Position numbers and translations under genes: made by a program. Positions 26,141-36,295 of a stretch of DNA of 64,000 nucleotides are shown here, piece by piece. How positions within the stretch are numbered: position 1 is the first letter of the stretch; every line of letters begins with the position of its first letter. The stretch covers positions 1 to 64,000 of the forward strand of contig JAUIAH010000006.1 of assembly GCA_030425385.1 (NCBI GenBank), given 5' to 3'. Below the pieces are notes generated by a model, which saw nothing but the letters and a program-made list of their open reading frames with translations, did no database searches and was not told the DNA's origin. The stretch comes from Verrucomicrobiia bacterium. Lineage in GTDB: Bacteria; Verrucomicrobiota; Verrucomicrobiia; Verrucomicrobiales; DEV007.

Positions 26141-28246
26141 TTAGAAATCCAGACGCAAACCAAGCCGCACCATCCTGGGCGCTCCCAAGGTGAGGAGGCC
26201 ATCGCCCGAGCGCCCGACGTCGATTTCCTCATCCAAGAGATTCTCCACTGACAGGAAACTGGTGACATTCTCCGACCACCGCCAACCCAAGTGAGCATTC
26301 ACAAGCAGGATGTCGGCGAGACGTCGCTCATTGCGATCATCTTCAAATACGCCATCGGTCCAGCGTCCTTCGATCTGGGCATACAGACCCGCTCCCGCGT
26401 CGTAGTGCAGTCGGATTGATGCCTGTTGAGTGGGCGCATGGGCCAGCGAGTTGCCCTCTAGTTGGGGAGCCTCGGGACTGCGATGAACGTTGGATTCGCT
26501 CAGCAAATAACTCGCCTCAATCTCCCAACCCTCACGGAACTGCCAACGCGCCATCGCTTCGAATCCAAAGAGATCGGTCTCTGCTAGGCCGCGCCGTTGG
26601 CGACCACTGCCTCCCGCCGGGATGAATCCCCATGGATCCACCACGCCGCCCCCTTCTACCATCGTCACATTGGCAATGCCGTCTTCCAGCCGATACCAGA
26701 AGCCATCGATCTGGGCGCGAAGATGTTCGTGCGGTTCCCAGGAAAAGCCCATACTACCTCCCCATAGGCGTTCGCTCTTCAATTGGGCGTTTGCCAGAGT
26801 GATATCGTTGCCGACGCGGAAGGGGCGATAGAGCTCATTGAGGGTAGGACGGCGCGTTCCGGTAAAGAGCGAGCCTTGCCACGTCCACGCGGGATCCATC
26901 TCCCATTCGATACCCATGCGTGCATTCACCTGCCATTCGGATTGGGCGTCATAGGCCATGTCAGAAAGGCGATCGCCTGAGAGCAGATCCCAGGTCTGCT
27001 CCTCGCCATCGCGGTCGTGATGGTGATCAATCCGCACGCTATTCTTGACCGAAACGCTAGGAGAGATCTGCCATGAATGGTCGACCACGATTCCAGATTC
27101 CCAGCGCTCGCCGCCCGCGCGCCGACGTCGGGTGAAGCCATCGCCAAGATTACGGTAGAACTCGTTGGTCTCTCCCTTCAGGACTCGAGTGTCTAAACCG
27201 AATGTCAGGATATGCTTGTCTGTAAGGGTATGTTGAGAACGCCATGTGAGCCCTGCGCTCCAACTGGGAACGTCGTATTGATCGAGGACGGGAAGCTCTG
27301 AACGGCGTTGATCGGTGACACGCGTGAAGGTGCTATCAAAGGCACGATGCTGCCAATAAGCGGTGAGAAATCCTTCCCATTCGTCGCCCGCGCGTTCCTT
27401 CTGAAGCGTTGCTCTAGCCGACCAGGCTTTCTGCGAGTTGCGTGCGAGAGGGGTGCCATTGCCGCGCTTTTCCTCATGGAAACGTGCCGCTGTGGTCAGG
27501 GTCCAGGCGCTGGCGAAGTCGTGGGCCATTCCCAATTGGGCAGCGGACGATTCTAACGTTGCCTTACGATCAATGCTTCCGCTTTGGCGGCTTGAAAGTA
27601 ACCGGTAACCATCGCTTTGCACACGCGACCAGTTTCCAAAGATGCGGGTATTGCCCGATGATGACGATAGGAGAAAGGCCTGCGCAAGCTGGTGGTCGAC
27701 CACATTTCCCCACGAAGCTTCCATGCTCCAATAAGGAGCGTCCAAACGGCTTTCGAAGCCTACCGCTCCGCCGAGACTCACCTGTCCCCAGGGATCTACT
27801 CCGCTAGCCTGCACAAGCGATGTCTGATCGATCGCGAGTGCATTGAGTTCGGACCAGGGCACCCAACCACCAAAGGCATCGTTCAACGGCACGCCATCCA
27901 GGTAGACCGTTGTGCGCGCCGCCGCGTTCGGTCCCGCCACGCGTAAGGCCGCGCCCTGGGTGGTCGGATGGGCTGCAAGGCTGGATTGCCGCCGGAACAA
28001 CCGGAAGCCGCCACGTCCTAACAAGCGATCACCCACCAAGGCGCCAGGTTGCCTGGCGAGGCGTTCACGGCTGAGACTCTCCCCCTGATAGCCTTCGGAG
28101 GAAGGCCATCGTGCCACCCGATCCGCCTCGACGAGGTAAGGCGCGAGGGTGTCCTCGGCGGAGACAGGGAGGAAAGTAAGTGCTAGATATGCGCATAGAG
28201 TGCGTCCGAGCGATATGCAAGGCGTGCCAATGAGACGATTGTCCAT
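26141..28246 (-). CDS. TonB-dependent outer membrane receptor
   Basis: A 701-residue receptor with a signal peptide (about 1-30). The plug domain is residues 40-170 (QGAALRVAGPNAAARTTVYL, DGVPLNDAFGGWVPWSEL, VDPWGQVSLGGAVGFES), followed by a 22-strand barrel that ends in aromatic LDF (APRMVRLGLRLDF), a typical C-terminal signature for BAM insertion. The plug has a vitamin B12/siderophore-receptor-like shape, but the ligand is not readable. There is no clear TonB box. It is divergent from the giant surface protein (54 bp) and followed by the protease lipoprotein. Confidence 0.92.
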   Translation of the reverse strand: MDNRLIGTPCISLGRTLCAYLALTFLPVSAEDTLAPYLVEADRVARWPSSEGYQGESLSRERLARQPGALVGDRLLGRGGFRLFRRQSSLAAHPTTQGAALRVAGPNAAARTTVYLDGVPLNDAFGGWVPWSELNALAIDQTSLVQASGVDPWGQVSLGGAVGFESRLDAPYWSMEASWGNVVDHQLAQAFLLSSSSGNTRIFGNWSRVQSDGYRLLSSRQSGSIDRKATLESSAAQLGMAHDFASAWTLTTAARFHEEKRGNGTPLARNSQKAWSARATLQKERAGDEWEGFLTAYWQHRAFDSTFTRVTDQRRSELPVLDQYDVPSWSAGLTWRSQHTLTDKHILTFGLDTRVLKGETNEFYRNLGDGFTRRRRAGGERWESGIVVDHSWQISPSVSVKNSVRIDHHHDRDGEEQTWDLLSGDRLSDMAYDAQSEWQVNARMGIEWEMDPAWTWQGSLFTGTRRPTLNELYRPFRVGNDITLANAQLKSERLWGGSMGFSWEPHEHLRAQIDGFWYRLEDGIANVTMVEGGGVVDPWGFIPAGGSGRQRRGLAETDLFGFEAMARWQFREGWEIEASYLLSESNVHRSPEAPQLEGNSLAHAPTQQASIRLHYDAGAGLYAQIEGRWTDGVFEDDRNERRLADILLVNAHLGWRWSENVTSFLSVENLLDEEIDVGRSGDGLLTLGAPRMVRLGLRLDF

Positions 28247-28300
28247 GGAATAAAGTTGAGGGTAGTGTAACGCTTTGAAGAATCTCCCGTCTACTGCTGA

Positions 28301-31300
28301 ATGAAGACAAGTCTAGCGCTCGCGTTCTTACTAGTGATTTCCGCTCAGAATGGCATCGGGGCTGATCAGTATTGGGGCAGTCTTAATGGCAGCATTGCGA
28401 CGTCAACAAACTGGTTTGATGGTCCTAACGGAGCCCTCAGTAATCCTGGTGCCGTGCCCAGTACCTTGGACGTGGCTATCTTTGACTACAGTTTGGACCT
28501 CTCCAATCCTTATCTCGTGACCGATCATCAGGATCGTCTTATCCGGGCTTTGAAGGTCGGCGGGGATGACGTCACATTCGATCTAGGCGGTCACTCGCTC
28601 CAGCTGATTCGCTCCACGACGTTCGGAAATCCTGCCGATGGCACCTTGGTCATGGGAGGCAGCGCCCAGGAATCAGGCTCTCTCACATTAATTGATAGCA
28701 CTCTTGAGTCGGTAGGTGAAATAGTCATCGCAGCGGCTGCAAATACGAATCAGACCCTAACAATTGGTGAAGAAGCTTTCTTGGACGTGGATTCCGTTTA
28801 TTTCGGAAGTAGCGGCCCTCGCGATCTGCACCTGGGAGTCAATGGTACAGGCTTGCTCGTCTTACAGGATGGTGGGGCGATGATTGCGCGAGATCTGCGA
28901 GTTGGGATTGAGACTGGGAGCGTGGGAACTCTTACATTGAACGCTGTGGGAGGAAATGGCACACGTGCGGATCTCCTGGGCGATACCGTCTTTGGCGAAC
29001 GAGGTACGGCGTTTGGCGTCATCTCAAATGGTGCCACCCTAACAACAACGGGGCGAAGTTCAGTCGGTGCAGACGTCACAAGTCCACATGAGAGCCTAGT
29101 CACGATCCAAAGTGGAGGGCGTTGGTTCGGCAACGCCTTTGAAATTGGTGGGCTCGCGAGTGGGCGCTTAAGTCTTTCTGATGGCAGTACTGTCAATGGG
29201 TCACTCTTCACGATCGCAAGCCGTAATCCGGGCGATGATGTCATGGGGATGATCGATCTCCAATCAGGTTCTCAGCTCCATGCTAGTGCTGGTATGCTTG
29301 TGGATGGTTCCAATGGAACGGCGCGTCTGGAAGTGCGGAGTGATTCCGACGTTGAAATCGATCATTCACTCACGGTCGGATCCAGTCAAGGTAGTGATGG
29401 ATTGGTGCTTTTGACAGGATCTGGGTCAAGCATTGATGTCATGGCTGATGTGTCCATTGGCGAGTTTGGAGAGGGCGTGATGACAATTGAGAATGGAGCG
29501 GACTTTACCAGTGAACGAGGCTATATCGGGAATCGCGTCAATGCTGTTAGTGGCATCCCATCCATCGGTCGGGTGACGGTGAGCGGTATGGGCTCCACCT
29601 GGACGAACGCCAGTTTCCTTTACCTTGGGCACTACGGAATGGGGACACTCAATGTGACGAACGGGGCGGTGATGACAGCCAAGAATCAATCGGTCTTCCT
29701 CGGGCGCTATGCGACGGGCACTGGCACTCTCACTATCACGGGAGATGGAGCCGAGGTAGACGCGACCGGTCAGTTGGTAGCTGTTGGCCGTCTCGGTAGC
29801 GGGCATCTTCGTGTTGAAGGAACGTTAGGGAAGGTGAATGTGGCAGATCCACCGCAGCTACTGGCGAAAGATTTGGTGGTCGGCTACTCAGCAGATTCGG
29901 AAGGGATGGTGACGGTCCTCAACGGGAACGGGGCCGGAAGCAATGCTGCCAGGAATCTTGTCCTTGAAGACTCCCTGACCGTCGGCCGCGCGGGTCAGGG
30001 AGAAATGTACGTGGACACCACCTATGCGACAGCCTCTCAAGTTACTATAGGCGAACTCGATGGATCCTTCGGAGACCTTCAACTAAGACAGACGCTGTTG
30101 CGAGCGCTGGATACCCTTACCGTGGGCCAAGCAGGCACGGGAACATTGCTAGTAGACGAGGGGAGCACTTTGAACCTAAAGCATCCCGAGAGGCTTGTGA
30201 TCGGTAAGCTTCCCGGCTCTGTGGGCACCATAACACTCATCGACAGTGTCATGGGACCTTGGAACGGTTCTGATTATTCCGTCCCTCATCAACCCGTCAT
30301 TGGAGATGCAGGCATGGCCTTCCTACACCTCACAGGGAGTTCTATCTATTATTCTGATGGCCCTATCGTTGGCAACCAGGCTGACAGTATGGGCACTGTG
30401 GTCATTCGAGGAGATTCAAGCGCAGGCAAAGCAGCTATTTGGAGCATCGGTGCCCAGTTTGACGGTGTCTACAGTCCGGCGATCCTCGGCAAAGAAGGTC
30501 AGGCTATGATTATTGTGGGTGAATCTGGCATCCTGGGCGCGCAATCCCTTCATGATCGCCAAATCATACTTGGCGACGAGCCTGGGAGCCAAGGAACCAT
30601 CCGCGTTGAAGCTGGTGGTTTGTTTGAATCGCAAGGCATCGTGACGATAGGCGACGGCGGTCTGGGAGAACTCATCGTGGAGCCGGGCGGACGGTCTGGA
30701 TTCGTCCACTGCCAAGTGGGCTATGGATCGGCCGGGCTCCTTTCCGTCGAGTCTGCTTCCAGTGGTGCTGGCTTCGGAGCCTTCCGCTCGTTCGAAGCTG
30801 GAGTGGGTATTGGAGGCAATGCGGAAGTGGACTTTGGACAGGCTGCAAAGGGAACTGTGGGCGAGGGCCGATTGGGAATCGATGGGGGGACTAGTGTCCT
30901 GAGGATTGATGGTGAGGGCACGCATTTCGCAGTGGAGAAGAATACGATCTCAACGACGCCCACGCTTATTCAAACTTCAGGTAGCCTTCATGTTGGCGAT
31001 TCGGGTAACGGTTCAATTGGCGTTACCGATGGCGGCCGATTAACCGTTGGCGGCTCTCTCACACTAGGCGAATTCAAGACCGGCACCGGGGCAGTCACGG
31101 TGCTCGGGGAAGCGAGCCGATTGGAGGTCGCAGAAGGCCCCTGTGTCGTTGGGGGCAAGGGAACAGGTTCTCTGTCCGTACAACTTGGAGGCTATGCCGA
31201 GTTCCCAAATCTCACCTTGTCTCAGAAGGATGCTACTTCTAGCATCGTCTCCGTACGGGGCGAATCCAGCACGCTCAGTGTTCCAAGCGGACTCCTTTGG

Positions 31301-32362
31301 GCCGGGCAGGCCGCGAGCAGTGCGATCAGCGTGCTTGATGGCGGGGAAGTCTTTGCGGATGTCGCTCGGGTGTCGAACGGATCTTCCGTCACTATCAATG
31401 GTGGGGGTTCCAGCTTCGTTACGGTTGGCGATTTCGACCTTGATGAGAATGGTATCAACGCGCTAGCGATCTTCAACAGTGGGAGGCTGGAAGTTGGAGG
31501 AACCCTCCGCATCGGCTCTGATGATACGGTGTCTCTGACCAATGCTGGCAGTCTGCATGTGACGCGCACGGTGGGCGATCTCATCAACGAAGAGGGCATT
31601 CTTAGGCCAGGTGGTGATCAGCCAGCGCTCTCTTTGATCACTGGTGACTACACTCAGCACAAGAACGCGCGGATGCTCATGGAAATAGGTGGCCTGCAGG
31701 CGGGCACTGATTTCGATACGCTTGAGATCACGGGCGTAGCGGATCTCGGAGGTACCCTAGCAATTTCTCTTGCGAACGGCTATGCGCCTCAAGCCGGACA
31801 GTCTTTCCCTCTGATCACGGCGACGGAAATCCTCCGACACTTTGATGCCTATGATCTCCCACCTCTCACGGGCCTGCGCTGGAATGTGATAGAGAAGGAT
31901 ACAAGTATCACCTTGAAAACCGTTGCCATTCCCCCCATCGAGCAATGGCGTGAGCGTCATGGTCTCGACCTCAATGGGGCAAATGACTTCGAAGATTGGT
32001 CCGAGAACGGTATCGTGAATCTGCTCTATTACGCCTTTGGCATGGGCGATCCCAGGGCGACTACGGTTCCCGATGCTGACGTCGATGCGGGACTCCTGGG
32101 GCTACCGGTGATCACACCAGGGCCCTCTTCAGACCGCTACTTTCTCGACTATGTTCGCAGGCGATCGGCGAATCCCGGAGTGTTCTACACAGAGACCTCC
32201 ACTAGTGATCCCTCTCATTATGACCATCTGAGAGGACTGGCCGGTTCACTGGCCATCCAAGGAGAACAACGCATTCCCATTGATGACGATTATGAATTTG
32301 TCCGCCTCGAACTGCTATTTGCGCATGACCGACGCTTTCACCAAATTGAAGTGAGTCATTAG
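28301..32362 (+). CDS. Giant secreted autotransporter-like repeat protein
   Basis: A 1353-residue protein with a signal peptide (MKTSLALAFLLVISAQNGIGAD). Residues 60-1150 are a series of Gly/Ser/Thr-rich repeats of roughly 50 residues (GTLTLNAVGG, GSGSSIDVMADVSIGEFGEG, GTLLVDEGSTLNLK, GQGEMYVDTTY), the pattern of autotransporter-associated beta-strand or pectate-lyase-like beta helices. The last 140 residues differ: IEQWRERHGLDLNG, then SENGIVNLLYYAFGMGDP and YFLDYVRRRS. That tail is shared with the giant protein at 59130 and probably serves sorting or anchoring. There is no autotransporter barrel at the end, so export is not by type V. Cell-surface location inferred. Confidence 0.85.
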   Translation: MKTSLALAFLLVISAQNGIGADQYWGSLNGSIATSTNWFDGPNGALSNPGAVPSTLDVAIFDYSLDLSNPYLVTDHQDRLIRALKVGGDDVTFDLGGHSLQLIRSTTFGNPADGTLVMGGSAQESGSLTLIDSTLESVGEIVIAAAANTNQTLTIGEEAFLDVDSVYFGSSGPRDLHLGVNGTGLLVLQDGGAMIARDLRVGIETGSVGTLTLNAVGGNGTRADLLGDTVFGERGTAFGVISNGATLTTTGRSSVGADVTSPHESLVTIQSGGRWFGNAFEIGGLASGRLSLSDGSTVNGSLFTIASRNPGDDVMGMIDLQSGSQLHASAGMLVDGSNGTARLEVRSDSDVEIDHSLTVGSSQGSDGLVLLTGSGSSIDVMADVSIGEFGEGVMTIENGADFTSERGYIGNRVNAVSGIPSIGRVTVSGMGSTWTNASFLYLGHYGMGTLNVTNGAVMTAKNQSVFLGRYATGTGTLTITGDGAEVDATGQLVAVGRLGSGHLRVEGTLGKVNVADPPQLLAKDLVVGYSADSEGMVTVLNGNGAGSNAARNLVLEDSLTVGRAGQGEMYVDTTYATASQVTIGELDGSFGDLQLRQTLLRALDTLTVGQAGTGTLLVDEGSTLNLKHPERLVIGKLPGSVGTITLIDSVMGPWNGSDYSVPHQPVIGDAGMAFLHLTGSSIYYSDGPIVGNQADSMGTVVIRGDSSAGKAAIWSIGAQFDGVYSPAILGKEGQAMIIVGESGILGAQSLHDRQIILGDEPGSQGTIRVEAGGLFESQGIVTIGDGGLGELIVEPGGRSGFVHCQVGYGSAGLLSVESASSGAGFGAFRSFEAGVGIGGNAEVDFGQAAKGTVGEGRLGIDGGTSVLRIDGEGTHFAVEKNTISTTPTLIQTSGSLHVGDSGNGSIGVTDGGRLTVGGSLTLGEFKTGTGAVTVLGEASRLEVAEGPCVVGGKGTGSLSVQLGGYAEFPNLTLSQKDATSSIVSVRGESSTLSVPSGLLWAGQAASSAISVLDGGEVFADVARVSNGSSVTINGGGSSFVTVGDFDLDENGINALAIFNSGRLEVGGTLRIGSDDTVSLTNAGSLHVTRTVGDLINEEGILRPGGDQPALSLITGDYTQHKNARMLMEIGGLQAGTDFDTLEITGVADLGGTLAISLANGYAPQAGQSFPLITATEILRHFDAYDLPPLTGLRWNVIEKDTSITLKTVAIPPIEQWRERHGLDLNGANDFEDWSENGIVNLLYYAFGMGDPRATTVPDADVDAGLLGLPVITPGPSSDRYFLDYVRRRSANPGVFYTETSTSDPSHYDHLRGLAGSLAIQGEQRIPIDDDYEFVRLELLFAHDRRFHQIEVSH

Positions 32363-32424
32363 AAAGTTGAGAACTAGGGTCTGAAAAGTCGCTCTGCCGT
32401 TGCAAGAAAGCGTCGAAGTGGCAA

Positions 32425-35400
32425 TCATTTCGGCGTCGGCTCGACTTGTTGGGTCGTTCGGAGATACTTCACGAGCGCTAACACTTCAGCATCAGTTAAG
32501 GTGCCGAAGAGTCCTTCGGGCATCATGGAAACGGGCACGGTTTCTCGGGATTGAATGCTTGATTTGGCCAGGACAGCGGGGTCTTGACCTACCAGACGCA
32601 GGGTCACTTGCCGATCGTCTTCATTGGCAACATTGCCAGAGTAGGTCCGTCCGTCCCGTGTGGTGATGATCACCATCTGGTAGCCTTCGGGAATCTCGCT
32701 GCTCGGCTCGATCACATTGCTGAGGATGTAGTCGAGATTGGCCCGGTTGGATCCCGTGATATCGGGACCGATCTCGCCTCCTTCACCATACATCTTGTGA
32801 CAGGCGGCACAGGTGCGGTCAAAGATGGCGCGCCCGTGAGCGGCGTCCGCCTTAGCCACGGCGTCATCGTGGAGCAAAGTCCGATATTTGGCGTAGGCGG
32901 CTGCTTTGTCCGAACTCAGTGCATCAATCGGTCCCCACACTTCGACAAACCCATTGCCGACCACGCGTCGCAACTGCCGGGCGACATAGGCGGGAACATC
33001 GCGTTTGGGAACCTTGTTCGCTTTCAAGGCTTCGGTGAGGGCCCAGCCAGATTTCGGCCGAGCCGCCAAGGTTTGCACGGCGTCGAGCTTGGCCTCCGTG
33101 GAAAAGCTTTCATAGCGCGCTAACAAAGCGCGAGGAAAGCTCTCGTCCTCATAGCTCGCCATGGCGCGAATGGCCTCGCGCTGCATGGTATCCTGGTCTA
33201 GCAATGAAATTAAGAGCGCTTTCGCTTCAGGGCGGCGCTGGGCCACCAGGCCACGGAGGGCTTCCATGCGTGCGGCGGGATCGAGGGAGGCATCCTGCAG
33301 GCGGTCGAGCATGGCCTGAGCCGCGCTGGTATCGCCGAATTGTTGGGCGAGGGCTAACGCCGCTTGGACGACGTCTTTCTGAGAATGGACGCGGAGTTGG
33401 TCGTATGTCGCGGCCCAGGAGGGCGGTGCGGAGGCATCATCGCGCCCTTCCAGGCCATCACGCATGCCTTCGAGGAGACCAAGAAGATTCTGGGAGGATG
33501 TCATTTGTCCTAACCCTTTGGCGAGTGGCTCAAGGGCATTCGCATCGGCAAGTCGACGTGCGATGAAACGATGGACGAGAGATAGTTCACTCGTGGCCGC
33601 GAGCGCCATGGCCCGTTCGGGATTCTGAGGGACGAGAGGCTCAACGCCGAACCAGATCATCTTGGGGATATTGTGATCGTTCTCATCTTCGCCACGTTGG
33701 ACGAGGGCTTCTACCAGAGCCCACTGATCTTCACGATTTGGCAAACGTTGCAAGGCAGCGGCCAAATAGAGCCGTACCACCGCGGAAGGATCCTTGGCAG
33801 CCATCTCGACGAAGCGCTCGATCGCGGTGGACGGAGCTGCGCGATCCTCACAAAGCAATTGCACGGACCACGCGCGCAAATGAGGATCGTCGTGAGCTAA
33901 CAGAGCGATCAAGTCACTCTCTTGCAAACCGCCCGTGACATGGAGAGCCCACAAGGCGCGCAATTGATAGTCGCCATTCTCGTGCGATTGAAGGATGGCT
34001 TTCAGCGCTTGGGTGGCTTCTGCCGGGAGCCCACCTTGCGCATGCGCTCGCTGTTGGAGAAGCACGCGCGCTCGGCGGGCATGCCAGGCGCTTTTGCTCA
34101 GTTGTAGCTCGATTAGGGCTTCATTATCCATCGCTGCCAAGTCGTCATAGCGGCCTTCCCAATCGACGGCCTGCGATTCCTTGGGCGTGACTCGAAAGAC
34201 GCGGCCGGTGTCTTTGTTGAGCACTTCCTTTCCGCAGATATCAGCATCATGCCAATCCAAGGCGTAAAGGTCTCCTCCGGGACCGATTTCCATGCTGAAG
34301 CCGATCCACTGTGCGTTGTTCGCATGGAGGAAATCTTCGCCATCCCGTCCGATGAAGCCCGAGCCGCTAGGGTCTAACACATCTGTCAGAATGGCGTGTT
34401 CGTGGATGTTACACATGAAGATCCGTCCATGCTGATTCTCAGGAAAGGCATCGGACAGGTAAACCCGTGCGCCACCATGGGCAGACCGATGCCGGTGATC
34501 GGCGATGGTGCGGATATCCTGATACACGTAGGGATTGAAATGGCGTCCTCCCTGGCGGTGATAGATGCCGCCAGGAATCACGTGCCAAAGGTGGGGAATG
34601 ACACACGCCGTGATAAAGATCTGCCCTTTGGCATCGTAGTCGATTCCCCAGGGATTACTGAAACCGTGGGCGACGACTTCGAAGCGATCCTTTGTGGGAT
34701 GATAGCGCCAGACGCCGCCGTTGATGTGCACACCTTCTGCGTCTAACAGGTCTGCAGGAAAGTCTTCGCCATGTTTGTAGAGGCGCCCCTTGCCCTTGGG
34801 TTTGCGGACGACGGAAGGCGTGGCGTAACCCTGACATCCATACAGCCAACCATCGGGTCCCCAGTGGAAACTGTTGAGCGTCTCGTGGCGATCACGAATG
34901 CCCCAGCCCGTGAGGCGGATCTCGATATCCTCCATCTCGGCGCGATCATCGTGATTCCGGTCGGGGACGAAGAGGAGATTGGGCGGAGCGCCTAACCAAA
35001 GCCCATCGAAGCCCACGGCTATCCCAGCGGGGAAGGGGATGCCCTCAAGGAAGATCTTCTTGCGGTCCGCCACTCCGTCCCGATCCGTATCCTCAAGGAT
35101 GGCAATGCGGCTATCGCCGGAATTGGCAAAGCCCGAGCCGCGGGTTTCGTAGTCGCGATTCTCTGCAATCCAGAGCCGCCCGCGATCATCCCAACAGAAG
35201 GCCATGGGCTGGGTGATCATGGGTTCTGACGCAAACACATTCACCTTGTAGTTCTCATTCAGTGTCATGGCCTCGACAGCCTTTTCCGGAGTGAGAAACT
35301 CGGCTTCGCGACCCTCACGTTGCGCGAGACCCCAGAGTGCGTAGGTGCCTCCCTGACCGCTGTAATGACCCCATTGCTGGGTCAAGGCGACGTCGTCGAG

Positions 35401-36234
35401 CTTGCCTGTGTAGGCAATGAGACGGTGTTTGAAGGTCTTGGTTTCCCCCGCCGGAATCGACCAATCGCCAAGACGAGCACGCGCCGGTCCCACCCCGAAT
35501 TGGTCATCAACTCGCCACGGCTGAGGGAAGCCGTCGTTGTCTGAGTGATCAAAGATGGCGATATGGGCAAGGTCATCGCGACCGGGCACTTGCAAACCCA
35601 CATCCAACCACATGGCTCGTTTGCCTTCGGCCTTGCTTCCACGATTTCGTGCCGCATTGACGATCTCTCCAGGCATCTCTGGAGCCCACGGCATGCGAAG
35701 GAAGAGCCCACCGTAGTCATACTTGCTGATGGTGATATCCGTCTCTGCTTTGCCTTCCCAGATGAGGTCCAGGGTGTAGCGATCGCCATGGTCCTCAAAG
35801 GTCCAGGTCTGGGTTTCCGTCAGGACCGTCGACCCGTCTTCAGCCAGTAAGGCATAAACGGTGCGCCAGGATGCGGTGTTGTCTGAAGCGTCCTCAGCCT
35901 TGGCCTCATCGAAAGCCATTCGTTTCCAATGGGTGCCTTCGGGATGATGAAAGTAGTCGCGCCCATTCAATCGCGTGAAGCCCCAGTAAAGGCCGGTTTG
36001 ATGGGGATGATGGCCGGGGCTGTGTTCGGTGAGGGCTCCCTTTCCATCAGGTGCCAGAATGGGATGAATGTAAGGTCTGAAATCGGCTCGCGCGTGCTGG
36101 GTGAGGATAGGCGTTTCCTCACCCTTTCGCGTGATGGTCATGGTGTCCGCGCCAAAGTCACTGATGAGTTGCGCCTGGAGAAGGGGAATTCCAAGGCTGA
36201 GAAGGGAAAGAGCCACCCGCAAATGTCGTTTCAT
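32425..36234 (-). CDS. Secreted DUF6807/PmoA-like / PVC-type dehydrogenase / HEAT / cytochrome c fusion
   Basis: A 1269-residue protein with a signal peptide (MKRHLRVALSLLSLGIPLLQAQ). Residues 25-310 are a DUF6807/PmoA-type beta domain (HHPHQTGLYWGFTRLNG, YDYGGLFLRMPW). From about 330 to 790 is the PVC-type dehydrogenase propeller (ENYKVNVFASEPMITQP, WIAENRDYE). HEAT-like repeats follow, and the C-terminus is a heme c domain with CAACH at 1142-1146 and a possible Met ligand in VPVSMMPEG. The start at 36234 is preferred because it begins the signal peptide. Same overall plan as the protein at 1814 but with a different front domain, so substrate targeting may differ. Convergent with the giant surface gene. 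Confidence 0.9.
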   Translation of the reverse strand: MKRHLRVALSLLSLGIPLLQAQLISDFGADTMTITRKGEETPILTQHARADFRPYIHPILAPDGKGALTEHSPGHHPHQTGLYWGFTRLNGRDYFHHPEGTHWKRMAFDEAKAEDASDNTASWRTVYALLAEDGSTVLTETQTWTFEDHGDRYTLDLIWEGKAETDITISKYDYGGLFLRMPWAPEMPGEIVNAARNRGSKAEGKRAMWLDVGLQVPGRDDLAHIAIFDHSDNDGFPQPWRVDDQFGVGPARARLGDWSIPAGETKTFKHRLIAYTGKLDDVALTQQWGHYSGQGGTYALWGLAQREGREAEFLTPEKAVEAMTLNENYKVNVFASEPMITQPMAFCWDDRGRLWIAENRDYETRGSGFANSGDSRIAILEDTDRDGVADRKKIFLEGIPFPAGIAVGFDGLWLGAPPNLLFVPDRNHDDRAEMEDIEIRLTGWGIRDRHETLNSFHWGPDGWLYGCQGYATPSVVRKPKGKGRLYKHGEDFPADLLDAEGVHINGGVWRYHPTKDRFEVVAHGFSNPWGIDYDAKGQIFITACVIPHLWHVIPGGIYHRQGGRHFNPYVYQDIRTIADHRHRSAHGGARVYLSDAFPENQHGRIFMCNIHEHAILTDVLDPSGSGFIGRDGEDFLHANNAQWIGFSMEIGPGGDLYALDWHDADICGKEVLNKDTGRVFRVTPKESQAVDWEGRYDDLAAMDNEALIELQLSKSAWHARRARVLLQQRAHAQGGLPAEATQALKAILQSHENGDYQLRALWALHVTGGLQESDLIALLAHDDPHLRAWSVQLLCEDRAAPSTAIERFVEMAAKDPSAVVRLYLAAALQRLPNREDQWALVEALVQRGEDENDHNIPKMIWFGVEPLVPQNPERAMALAATSELSLVHRFIARRLADANALEPLAKGLGQMTSSQNLLGLLEGMRDGLEGRDDASAPPSWAATYDQLRVHSQKDVVQAALALAQQFGDTSAAQAMLDRLQDASLDPAARMEALRGLVAQRRPEAKALLISLLDQDTMQREAIRAMASYEDESFPRALLARYESFSTEAKLDAVQTLAARPKSGWALTEALKANKVPKRDVPAYVARQLRRVVGNGFVEVWGPIDALSSDKAAAYAKYRTLLHDDAVAKADAAHGRAIFDRTCAACHKMYGEGGEIGPDITGSNRANLDYILSNVIEPSSEIPEGYQMVIITTRDGRTYSGNVANEDDRQVTLRLVGQDPAVLAKSSIQSRETVPVSMMPEGLFGTLTDAEVLALVKYLRTTQQVEPTPK

Positions 36235-36295
36235 GACTGCGGGATAGCATGCGCAGGCATTGACTTTCAAGGTGGATTGTCGGAATGGATAGGGA

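Noticed and set aside
28301-32362. Classical type V autotransporter
   Set aside because: The beta-helix-like repeats fit, but there is no C-terminal barrel; the tail is a different shared domain.
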